Shown in pieces: positions 1-6,263 of a stretch of 8,498 nt of DNA. Under the pieces are notes generated by a model. The model searched no databases, had not been told where the DNA came from, and saw only the letters and a list, made by a program, of their open reading frames with translations. Source of the DNA: JALHOQ01 sp038144835 (GTDB taxonomy: Bacteria; Bdellovibrionota; Bdellovibrionia; Bdellovibrionales; UBA1609); the NCBI GenBank assembly GCA_038144835.1, contig JAYQON010000122.1, forward strand, positions 1 through 8,498. The letters are read 5' to 3'. The stretch's first letter is position 1. Every line of letters begins with the position of its first letter. The position numbers and the translations under genes are program-made.

Positions 1-64
1 CATCGCGAACGATCTTCGGACGATTGGGACTTAAGGGTGAGCATCTCGGGCATTGGGGCAGCAT
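1..64 (-). CDS. possible N-terminus of a CxxC zinc-ribbon-like protein, cut by left edge
   Basis: On the minus strand an ATG at 64-62 opens a frame of 21 codons that runs off the left edge without a stop. It begins M-L-P-Q-C-P-R-C and is then rich in proline and basic residues. A CPRC pair near the start of a protein recalls the zinc ribbon of some transposases and other DNA-binding proteins, but 21 residues cannot establish a family. No ribosome binding site is visible; a T8 tract lies upstream. The plus strand is also open here: frame 1 ends at TAA 70-72 and frame 3 at TAA 87-89, so the DNA could instead be the 3' end of a plus-strand gene. I cannot choose firmly between these. Confidence 0.22.
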   Translation of the reverse strand, partial: MLPQCPRCSPLSPNRPKIVRD

Positions 65-104
65 GCTTTTAAAAAAAAGCAATACCTAAGCCAGTTTACG
101 CTTT

Positions 105-140
105 AGAGCGGGACCAACGAGCGCCAGCGAGGTGGGCCAG
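105..140. repeat. GC-rich block with repeated GAGCG/GCGAG words
   Basis: A GC-rich segment of about 35 bp sits inside otherwise AT-rich leader DNA. It carries GAGCG twice (106-110 and 119-123) followed by GCGAG (127-131), and is flanked by the near-identical words CCAGTTTA (91-98) and CCAGTTTT (137-144). The sharp change in composition suggests a dispersed intergenic repeat, an element end or a structured leader. No tRNA-like fold or terminator T-run could be recognised. Confidence 0.25.
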
Positions 141-263
141 TTTTATATACAAACAAGAATTAATTACACCTAAATCAAGCGATTCCCTATTCAACAAATA
201 TTTAATTTGCCTGCTGTGGGGGCTCGTGAGACAAGCCCTCATCTTTAAATCAATCGAAACGGT

Positions 264-266
264 AGG
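264..266 (+). promoter_or_regulatory. ribosome binding site of the small peptide gene
   Basis: AGG, within GGTAGG, lies 6 nt upstream of the ATG at 273. It supports that start for a gene short enough to be missed by automatic calling. A stop at 246-248 in the same frame, with no other start codon after it, makes 273 the first possible start. Confidence 0.4.
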
Positions 267-272
267 TTTAGT

Positions 273-437
273 ATGCGTACTATGGTTTACGTTTTTTGTT
301 CATCTCTTTTGGCGTTTTTGGTTGGGCTTTTCGGATTTGCGATTAATGATTCTCAGAGCCCCGATCCAATTAATATTACCGGCTTGGTCGACTCTGAAAC
401 CAACGCATCAAGGCCAACAGATTGCTGGGGTAGTTAA
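273..437 (+). CDS. small secreted peptide, candidate signalling or modified-peptide precursor
   Basis: This 54-codon ORF (ATG 273, TAA 435-437) is not a family I recognise. Residues 1-4 carry a positive charge (Arg2), residues 5-23 are strongly hydrophobic, and the run ends in Gly-Phe-Ala, which fits signal peptidase I with cleavage after Ala23. The remaining 31 residues are hydrophilic: INDSQSPDP, then a Ser/Thr/Asn/Asp-rich stretch, then a C-terminal DCWGS with the only cysteine outside the signal segment. An AGG lies 6 nt before the ATG. It opens a cluster encoding a peptide-binding-type protein, a YcaO enzyme and a histidine kinase, which suggests a secreted signal or a ribosomally made, modified peptide. 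That role is inference. It overlaps, in another frame, the long N-terminal extension available to the next gene; that extension's hydrophobic stretch looks like a frame shadow of this signal peptide. Alternatively it could be a short secreted protein of unrelated function or a chance ORF. Confidence 0.5.
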   Translation: MRTMVYVFCSSLLAFLVGLFGFAINDSQSPDPINITGLVDSETNASRPTDCWGS

Positions 438-2016
438 AATTACACCGGGTTCTCCTTTTAACATCGATATTAAAAAATATTTTATCATTAGTTTTTTGAT
501 GGTTTCTCTTAGCCTCGTGGTGTTCAATTTTGGAACGCTCCGATGCTCACAATCGGCATTACTGATAGATGATAAAGAGGTGCAGATGAATTCCGTACTT
601 AGGATGGGGCTTGGTCTGAATGGTTCTGCGAGGGATTTCGATCCGCAAAAAGTTCTTTCAATTGTGGACGCACATCAGTCTCGCAATCTTTACTCGCGTC
701 TTGTAAGTTTAGATGACGATGGAAAGATTCATGGTGAACTCGCTAGTGACTTTTATTGGAATGGAGATTCATTTGTTATCAATCTGAAGCCAGATCTTTT
801 TACTGTCGATGGTTACAAGATTTCAGAAGAAGATGTTAAAATCTCCTACATTCGCCTTATGCGATCAGGACAGACAACTCATGGTAATCTTCGTGAGTGG
901 TTGTGTCCAGACTATGACCCTAATCGCCCCTTTGAATGCTCTGGTCTGGTGGTTGAACCAGGGAAAATTATCTTAACACCTCGTCATAAGGAGCATCGTC
1001 AATTTTTTCTTCCGATTTTGGCAGCATCAGATTTTTCAATTATTCCCAAAGGTAGTCTTGATTTTTCAAAGGCCCATTGGCCGATTAAAGATTTTAGAAA
1101 CACCACCGGTGTATATTACATCGATAATTTCGTATCCGACGATGAAGTCATTTGGAAACTGAATAAAAGGCATCCCCTTGCTTCTGATGATATGTTTCAG
1201 GAGATCAGTGTGATCGCCACTACACCCGGGCCGGATAGTATTAAAGCCTTTCGCATGCGAGAAGTTGATTTTCTCTCTACTTCGGCCGGAGTGAAGCAAT
1301 CAGATATTGCCGGAAGCGAGTCAAATACTGTAGTTCATGCCTCTTACCCGATAAAACTAGTTCAGATGAGTTTTACCCGCCGTGGAAAAGAACGAATGGA
1401 TGCGAATCAGAGATTGGCGTTGGGGTATTTGATCAAACAGAACCTGCACCATCGCCTTAATCCCGAAGATGGGCAAGCATTTGATCAGATATTTCCCGTT
1501 GATAGCGAGGGAGCCCTATCATTAAGTCAACTTGATTCTTATAAGCGTTCTTTACAGTCTGCGCGATGGCTGGATTCCCAAGGTCCAATACGTGTGGCTG
1601 TGGGATCTAGTTTTTATCAAAGCTTGGAGCCAGTCCTTAAGAGAATCAAGGGAATTGAGATCACGGTTCTAAAAAATTTAAGGGAATTGGAGGATATCTC
1701 AAAAAAATATGATGCTTTTATAGTTAGCGGAGATACCTCTTTTTATGAAAGTCTTTCGATGGTTCACTATTACTTCAGCGTGGGAGCCTTCGGAGACTAT
1801 TCTGAGGGTCTTAGTTGGATGAAGGACTATATGTCCATTTTGTCAAAGGTCGATCGATTACCCAAATTGCGAGAATTGCACGCCCAGCTTTTGAATGACG
1901 GTCTTGTGATACCTCTTTATGCTTCGTCTTACATTGCGATTGGCCGTCAGCCGATGCGGATGAAAATTTCAAAATTCTTTGCAGGAACACCGATGTGGAT
2001 GGTTTTTCGGCAGTAG
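346..2016 (+). CDS. membrane-anchored family-5 (OppA/DppA-like) solute-binding protein
   Basis: The body of this protein matches extracellular solute-binding family 5 (SBP_bac_5), which binds peptides and related solutes in the periplasm. Numbered from ATG 346 (556 aa): Lys43-Lys44 precede a hydrophobic segment at about 45-63, serving as signal anchor or signal peptide. The family's N-terminal signature follows (FTVDG at 152-156, then EEDV..S..R at 162-170). SGD with Asp463 lies where OppA/DppA have the WxAD aspartate that holds the peptide N-terminal amine, and VIPLY at 521-525 is the usual C-terminal motif. The binding domain is near full length (about 480 residues). The start is uncertain: GTG 226 gives 596 aa but reads through the small peptide gene in another frame; ATG 346 still overlaps it; ATG 499 leaves little signal sequence; ATT 439 lies just after the peptide stop with GGGG 8 nt upstream. 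No ABC permease or ATPase gene is nearby, so a sensing role with the downstream histidine kinase is more likely than uptake. Confidence 0.82.
   Translation: MILRAPIQLILPAWSTLKPTHQGQQIAGVVKITPGSPFNIDIKKYFIISFLMVSLSLVVFNFGTLRCSQSALLIDDKEVQMNSVLRMGLGLNGSARDFDPQKVLSIVDAHQSRNLYSRLVSLDDDGKIHGELASDFYWNGDSFVINLKPDLFTVDGYKISEEDVKISYIRLMRSGQTTHGNLREWLCPDYDPNRPFECSGLVVEPGKIILTPRHKEHRQFFLPILAASDFSIIPKGSLDFSKAHWPIKDFRNTTGVYYIDNFVSDDEVIWKLNKRHPLASDDMFQEISVIATTPGPDSIKAFRMREVDFLSTSAGVKQSDIAGSESNTVVHASYPIKLVQMSFTRRGKERMDANQRLALGYLIKQNLHHRLNPEDGQAFDQIFPVDSEGALSLSQLDSYKRSLQSARWLDSQGPIRVAVGSSFYQSLEPVLKRIKGIEITVLKNLRELEDISKKYDAFIVSGDTSFYESLSMVHYYFSVGAFGDYSEGLSWMKDYMSILSKVDRLPKLRELHAQLLNDGLVIPLYASSYIAIGRQPMRMKISKFFAGTPMWMVFRQ
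1983..1986 (+). promoter_or_regulatory. ribosome binding site deciding the GTG start of the YcaO gene
   Basis: AGGA with an 8-nt spacer before GTG 1995 lies inside the end of the binding-protein gene. It favours the GTG over the internal ATG at 2034, which has no good site, and implies translational coupling. Confidence 0.5.
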
Positions 2017-2864
2017 AATCCTGGCTTCTCAAAATGAAGTCAAAGGGATTGATCAAGGTTATTCGGCAAAAGTGGCCAGAGCACTGGCAGATGAATTTGC
2101 ATGATTTTGAAGTTCAATTATTTTTTTATGAACAAGTTTTATTAGGTAGGGGCACAGATTCGGATCCTCATATTGCCTTAGTGAAGGCAACTATGGAAGC
2201 AATCGAGCGAGCCATCTGTGTTGCTAATGGTTTAAAAAATTCTTCAGGTGTAGCTATTCATTTTGACGAATCTGCTGCTCGCAAGGGGGCTCTGGCTGAG
2301 TACTTGGAAAGACAAGTAGCAATCAATTTTTTTTCGCGACAAACAGGAATTAAGGATGTCACTTCTTGTGTTAGGTCTGACGATAAGCGTTTGTTTGCAA
2401 TCGCCAGGGCAAGTGAAGAAAATAATCTGAAGATACAATGGTACTGTTTGGGTGGTATTTTCGAATATGGTGTTACACTAGGACTAGTTGTTAGATCCTC
2501 TTTGAACGGTCCACAAGTGGCGGTAGGATTTGGCTGTGACCAAGATTTTTCCTCAAGCGCTTTTAAGGCGACAATCGAGGCCTTGCGCACAATGGCCTGG
2601 ATTGAGCTTGGTCGACCCATCTGGCAAGGGCATCCCGTAGATGCTAGCCTACTGAATGAGCTTTGGAGCGATCGAGCCAAATTAGCCCTTGGGGCGCAAA
2701 CATGCTTCGCGAGAGAACTTATTCAAAGACTTACTGAGAAGTTGCTTTATCCGATAAGAACAGACTCTACGTCTGACTTACAGTTAGATTTTCATCAACT
2801 AAAAATTCCAGATGAACTGACGATGAACGTGCCTACCTTCGCTTTTAGGGTTCAAAGTGCCTGA
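1995..2864 (+). CDS. small divergent YcaO-domain protein
   Basis: YcaO proteins use ATP to activate peptide backbone amides, giving azolines, thioamides or amidines in modified peptides, and have other roles in E. coli. The 289-aa product shows the three YcaO nucleotide-binding helices in order: GRGTDSDPHIAL followed by E68-A-I-E71-R72; SSGVA, then E102-Y-L-E105-R106; and VGFGCDQDF leading to E195-A-L-R198. The third motif has Arg where many members have Gln. The protein is shorter than the roughly 400 residues or more common in the family and lacks the C-terminal PxPxP of azoline-forming enzymes (it ends FAFRVQSA). No cyclodehydratase partner (E1-like/C-protein), TfuA or dehydrogenase is in the window. 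There is no signal sequence, so it is cytoplasmic. It overlaps the binding-protein gene by 22 nt and the kinase gene by 8 nt. Inferred role: modification of the cluster's small peptide before export, or a regulatory ATP-binding function. The fold call rests on motif reading only. Confidence 0.62.
   Translation: MDGFSAVESWLLKMKSKGLIKVIRQKWPEHWQMNLHDFEVQLFFYEQVLLGRGTDSDPHIALVKATMEAIERAICVANGLKNSSGVAIHFDESAARKGALAEYLERQVAINFFSRQTGIKDVTSCVRSDDKRLFAIARASEENNLKIQWYCLGGIFEYGVTLGLVVRSSLNGPQVAVGFGCDQDFSSSAFKATIEALRTMAWIELGRPIWQGHPVDASLLNELWSDRAKLALGAQTCFARELIQRLTEKLLYPIRTDSTSDLQLDFHQLKIPDELTMNVPTFAFRVQSA
2847..2850 (+). promoter_or_regulatory. ribosome binding site of the histidine kinase gene
   Basis: AGGG sits 6 nt before GTG 2857, inside the last codons of the YcaO gene. 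It supports the GTG start and coupling of the two genes. Confidence 0.5.
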
Positions 2865-3990
2865 GACCATTAGGGCAATTATTTTTCGATTTTTTGTTGG
2901 TCAAGCAATTGCTTTATTGGCAATTGGGTCAATGATTTGCGTCGGGGATGTATATCGGAAGAAACATTCAGGCGAAATAGTTTTTAATCTGACAAAGAAT
3001 GACATTTTGCTTGGAGATTATCGGCAAGCGAAACTACAACTGTCTCAGTCACTCGAAATTGGATTTTCTCGAGTTGAGGTCCAACATAGTGATCTTGATA
3101 CAGTTTTATCCGTCGGTATGAATGACCGCTCAGATCCTGAATTTCTTTTAAAAAAAATTTATGTGAAAGGTAATTCGGCTGAGGATAGCAAGCTCACTTT
3201 TATTTTTTCTTACAGCCTGGTGCCCCTGTTCATGAATATTGGCCTTGGTGTCTTCCTTTTTCTTTTGTTCAATGTTTCCTTTTTTGTGATTCTAAAACCA
3301 CGAATTGAGGAGATTCTCGTTGAGCGCTCTAAGGCTGAAAAATTTAAAGCTATTGGAGAGATGGCTTTGACGATGGCACACGATCTTCGCTCGCCTCTTT
3401 CATTGGCAGCAGTGATTGCTTCAAAAATGCAGAGTGCAAATCATGATTATGCTGATGCCATGCGCTCAGTAGTTGAACGTATTGAGAGCATCTCGCAAGA
3501 TCTTCTGGGCAAGTATCGCCAAAGTAATGTTATGAGGGCAAGTATTTGTCAGACTCTTTTGGAGGCGAATGAGGAATGTAGAGCACGATATCCTCATGCG
3601 ATCGTAGATATAAGCTTGGAGAGTTGTAAGGCAGTTTCTAATTCTATGGTTGTCCTAGATCCGAGCCTTCTGCGAAGGGCATTTTCAAATATAGTTAGCA
3701 ATGCTATCGAAGCCTGTGATGCGAGTAGGCAAGTTGTAGCTATCAGTGCAGAGCTGTTGAATACAAAAAATGTGAGGGTCGTGATCGCCGATAAAGGTCG
3801 AGGATTCAGTCGACAGAACTTACGTCAGATTCAAAGAGGTCGGTTTGCTACGTGGGGGAAATTCTGCGGGACGGGTGTAGGGCTGAAAAGCTCTTTCGAT
3901 GTGTTTAGGAAGTTGGGAGCGAGAGTTGAAATTCAATCTAGTGAGGGAAAAGGCACTCGGTTTCTAATCACGATACCGATTGATTCGTAA
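2857..3990 (+). CDS. two-transmembrane sensor histidine kinase, no response regulator nearby
   Basis: This 377-aa inner-membrane kinase has a transmembrane helix at about 8-29, a periplasmic segment at about 30-115 of unrecognised fold, and a second helix at about 116-146. The HisKA helix contains MAHDLRSP with phospho-acceptor His175. The ATPase domain is complete: N box with Asn278 and Asn282 (FSNIVSNAIEA), G1 box D312-K-G-R-G316, and G2 box GTGVGL at 338-343. No HAMP, PAS or receiver domain is evident. All catalytic motifs are intact, so it should autophosphorylate. The periplasmic loop is too small to be a large ligand-binding domain by itself, which fits sensing through the binding protein encoded two genes upstream, as CBP does for ChiS and LuxP for LuxQ; this pairing is inference. 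The gene is last in its cluster and no response regulator is visible, so its partner lies outside the window. Confidence 0.9.
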   Translation: MPETIRAIIFRFFVGQAIALLAIGSMICVGDVYRKKHSGEIVFNLTKNDILLGDYRQAKLQLSQSLEIGFSRVEVQHSDLDTVLSVGMNDRSDPEFLLKKIYVKGNSAEDSKLTFIFSYSLVPLFMNIGLGVFLFLLFNVSFFVILKPRIEEILVERSKAEKFKAIGEMALTMAHDLRSPLSLAAVIASKMQSANHDYADAMRSVVERIESISQDLLGKYRQSNVMRASICQTLLEANEECRARYPHAIVDISLESCKAVSNSMVVLDPSLLRRAFSNIVSNAIEACDASRQVVAISAELLNTKNVRVVIADKGRGFSRQNLRQIQRGRFATWGKFCGTGVGLKSSFDVFRKLGARVEIQSSEGKGTRFLITIPIDS

Positions 3991-3994
3991 ATAC

Positions 3995-4552
3995 CTATTT
4001 GTTCGCGTTGTTGAGTAGGGGTACTGGGTCAATAGGTTGCCGCTGGTTCATTACCTCGAAATGCAGATGTACGCCTGTCGAACGGCCACTGTCACCCATG
4101 CTACCGATTTGTTGTCCAGCGTGTACAATTTCGCCCTCGCGGACGGAGATTTTATCAAGGTGTCCATAAAGAGTGGCCCATTGGCTGTCGTATTCCAAAA
4201 GAACCATTTTTCCATAACCATTGAAGTCCTCACCTGTGTAGATCACCAATCCCTCGTGAGCGGCTCTAATCATTGTGCCTTTAGGCCCGGTCAGGTCTAT
4301 CCCCTCGTGCCGCGGGAAGGTTTTAAACCCCTGACTCAGGTTTATCTGATCAACCGGCCAAATGAGTCGAAAGGGTTTCTGTGGCGCATACTGTAGGTTG
4401 GAGTAAGCGGGCTCTCGATCAATAGTTTCTTGCCCGTAATCGCTTGCAACCTTAAAGCTCCCCAAACCTCGATAGGCGCCAACATTGCTGCGGTAGTGGG
4501 CGCAGCCCACTATAAAAGTGATTTGTATGAAAACAGGGAGAGCCCAGCGCAT
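3995..4552 (-). CDS. M23 (LytM-type) metallopeptidase lipoprotein
   Basis: This is a peptidoglycan endopeptidase of the LytM/M23 family, predicted to act in the periplasm or at the outer membrane. The 185-aa product starts with a short lipoprotein signal whose lipobox IVGC gives lipidated Cys17. A linker follows, then the M23 core from about residue 74. Zinc ligands and catalytic residues are all present: H82-E-G-I-D86, LYGH131 and GVH162-L-H164. Intact motifs suggest an active hydrolase rather than a degenerate NlpD-like activator. It lies 12 nt after glyA and is the last gene of the minus-strand operon. Only 4 nt separate its stop from that of the convergent kinase gene. The ATG is preceded directly by GGGAG, unusually close for a Shine-Dalgarno site, but no other start is available because a stop lies four codons upstream. 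Confidence 0.9.
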   Translation of the reverse strand: MRWALPVFIQITFIVGCAHYRSNVGAYRGLGSFKVASDYGQETIDREPAYSNLQYAPQKPFRLIWPVDQINLSQGFKTFPRHEGIDLTGPKGTMIRAAHEGLVIYTGEDFNGYGKMVLLEYDSQWATLYGHLDKISVREGEIVHAGQQIGSMGDSGRSTGVHLHFEVMNQRQPIDPVPLLNNANK

Positions 4553-4564
4553 CTCCCAATAATA

Positions 4565-5800
4565 TTAATGCCTATAGATAGGGAACTTCAAGCATAGCTC
4601 CCGAACCTGGCCCTTGATCCTTTTTAATAAAGCCTCATTCTGAGGATCGTTGAGAACTTCGCTAATCCAATGTCCAATTTGGGTCATTTCGGATTCTTTC
4701 ATTCCGCGAGTGGTTAGCGCTGGTGTTCCTATTCTCACTCCGCTGGTTATGAAAGGAGAACGCTTTTCGTTGGGTACCGTATTTTTGTTTACAGTTATAC
4801 TTGCCTTGTCGAGGGCGATTTCAGCGTCTTTACCAGTAATTTCACGCGTCGAGAGGTCAAGCAAGAGTAGGTGATTGTCGGTTCCTCCTGTTACCAGCTC
4901 AAAGCCTTTATTCATCAATGCTTCTGCAAGGGCTTGAGCGTTTTTAACCACTTGTTGTTGATACGTCTTAAACTCCGGCTTTAGTGCTTCACCAAAAGCC
5001 ACAGCTTTAGCTGCAATCACGTGTTCGAGTGGGCCCCCTTGGATTCCCGGAAAGATCCGCGAATTGAGAATTTTGGAGTTCTCACTGGAGCAAAGAATTA
5101 ATCCACCGCGCGGTCCACGTAACGTTTTATGAGTGGTAGAAGTTACAAAGTGCGCATGCGGTATGGGTGAAGGATGAACTCCGGCTGCAACTAAACCTGC
5201 GAAGTGTGCCATATCTACAAGTAAAGTTGCGCCCACTTCGTCAGCGATTTGTCTAAATAGCGCAAAATCTAAAACTCTTGGATAAGCGCTATAGCCGGCA
5301 ATTAACAATTTTGGCTTCTCTTTTTTAGCTTGATCACGAATTTGGTCGTAATTGATGCGTCCCGTGCTCGAGTCTATGCCGTAATGAGTGGCTTTAAACA
5401 ACAATCCACTAAAGTTGACCGGGCTACCGTGAGTGAGATGGCCGCCGTGAGAGAGATCCATTCCCATAATGGTGTCGCCGGCCTTGGCTGTGGCCAGATA
5501 AACAGCCATATTGGCTTGCGAGCCTGAGTGGGGTTGAACGTTGGCATGTTCGGCACCAAAAAGTTGGCGTGCACGATCGATTGCCAATTGTTCGATATGG
5601 TCAACGAATTCGCAGCCTCCGTAATAGCGCTTTCCTGGATAGCCTTCGGCATATTTGTTGGTGAGAATTGACCCTTGTGCTTCCATCACGGTTTTTGATG
5701 CATAGTTTTCAGATGCGATCATTTCAAGCCCGAACTCCTGGCGCTCAGCTTCCTGGTTCAGGTATTTTGCAAGTTGTGGGTCATTTTTATCCAGTAGCAT
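4565..5800 (-). CDS. glyA: serine hydroxymethyltransferase
   Basis: GlyA is the PLP enzyme converting serine and tetrahydrofolate to glycine and 5,10-methylene-tetrahydrofolate, the main source of one-carbon units. At 411 aa it has the usual bacterial length. Visible signatures are AEGYPGKRYYGG at 51-62, HLTHG at 121-125, VDMAHFAG at 195-202 (Asp196 for the PLP ring nitrogen, His199) and STTHKTLRGPRGG with the Schiff-base Lys225. A strong GGAGGA lies 4 nt before the ATG. It follows rpiB by 19 nt, the same order seen in many deltaproteobacterial-type fab operons. No abnormality seen. Confidence 0.98.
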   Translation of the reverse strand: MLLDKNDPQLAKYLNQEAERQEFGLEMIASENYASKTVMEAQGSILTNKYAEGYPGKRYYGGCEFVDHIEQLAIDRARQLFGAEHANVQPHSGSQANMAVYLATAKAGDTIMGMDLSHGGHLTHGSPVNFSGLLFKATHYGIDSSTGRINYDQIRDQAKKEKPKLLIAGYSAYPRVLDFALFRQIADEVGATLLVDMAHFAGLVAAGVHPSPIPHAHFVTSTTHKTLRGPRGGLILCSSENSKILNSRIFPGIQGGPLEHVIAAKAVAFGEALKPEFKTYQQQVVKNAQALAEALMNKGFELVTGGTDNHLLLLDLSTREITGKDAEIALDKASITVNKNTVPNEKRSPFITSGVRIGTPALTTRGMKESEMTQIGHWISEVLNDPQNEALLKRIKGQVRELCLKFPIYRH

Positions 5801-5819
5801 GGGGTCCTCCGCGCAATAA

Positions 5820-6263
5820 TTAGCGGTTCAATTTATCTATTCGTTTTTGATGTCTTCCACCTTCAAATGACGTTGCAAGAAAAGTGGCAAGAATTTTTTC
5901 AGCTAAACTGAAATCAGTGAGTCGACCAGCAAGGCATAACACATTTGCGTCGTTGTGTTCACGAGCAAGCTTGGCGACCAACTCGTTCCAACACAGAGCG
6001 GCCCTAATGTGAGGAAAGCGATTGGCCTGAATCGCCATACCTTGGCCACTACCACAAACTAAAACTCCACAGGCGTCGGTAGGGTGGTCGATCAAGGCTT
6101 GAGCTAAATCTTTAGCGTAATCTGGGTAGTCAACCGAACCATCCGAGTCAGTTCCTAGATCTTTCCAAGGTAAGGCGGGAAATCGGCGGATGAGGTGACG
6201 CTTCATCTCGAGTCCGCCATGATCATTGGCAATGAAAATTGTCTGATATCTTGTGACTGTCAT
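5820..6263 (-). CDS. rpiB: ribose-5-phosphate isomerase B
   Basis: RpiB interconverts ribose 5-phosphate and ribulose 5-phosphate in the pentose phosphate pathway. The 147-aa product matches the LacAB/RpiB family: ANDHGG at 12-17 near the N-terminus, CGSGQG with the likely catalytic Cys70, NRFPHIRAAL at 81-90 and REHNDANVL with His103. Its ATG shares one base with the fabF stop (TAATG on the minus strand), indicating translational coupling. A sister LacA/LacB function is unlikely given the fab-glyA context. The length is typical. Confidence 0.95.
   Translation of the reverse strand: MTVTRYQTIFIANDHGGLEMKRHLIRRFPALPWKDLGTDSDGSVDYPDYAKDLAQALIDHPTDACGVLVCGSGQGMAIQANRFPHIRAALCWNELVAKLAREHNDANVLCLAGRLTDFSLAEKILATFLATSFEGGRHQKRIDKLNR

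Larger units (their letters stand above)
73..272. other. leader region upstream of the peptide cluster, no gene supported
   Basis: This stretch begins after the TAA at 70-72 and runs to the ATG of the small peptide gene. It contains part of an A8 tract (71-78), a GC-rich block (about 105-140) and then an AT-rich segment (141-206) with possible -10-like words such as TATATA (144-149) and TTTAAT (201-206). None of these has a convincing -35 at the right distance, so I call no promoter. The plus-strand frame used by the binding-protein gene has no stop from 73 onward, but it has no ATG, GTG or TTG until GTG 226. The cluster's promoter presumably lies here. Confidence 0.5.

Noticed and set aside
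67..80. Hairpin TTTT/AAAA at the A8 tract as a terminator
   Set aside because: The stem is short and almost entirely A-T, without a GC core followed by a T-run.
141..206. Promoter at TATATA or TTTAAT in the leader
   Set aside because: No acceptable -35 element at 16-18 nt upstream of either word.
226..345. N-terminal extension of the binding protein with an extra hydrophobic segment
   Set aside because: The hydrophobic stretch coincides with the out-of-frame signal peptide of the small gene at 273-437, the GTG has only a G-run before it, and the charge pattern around the two segments does not suit a periplasmic domain. I treat it as a frame shadow, without proof.
2258..2680. 140-residue minus-strand ORF opposite the YcaO gene
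   Set aside because: The plus strand carries all three YcaO motifs here; the reverse frame has no domain signature and no convincing start.
3990..4025. Imperfect inverted repeat between TACCTA and TAGGGGTA as a bidirectional terminator
   Set aside because: The pairing needs a bulge, the loop is long and there is no T-run; too weak to call.
4037..4396. 119-residue plus-strand ORF
   Set aside because: It lies wholly antisense to the M23 gene, whose motifs are intact, and shows no recognisable domain.
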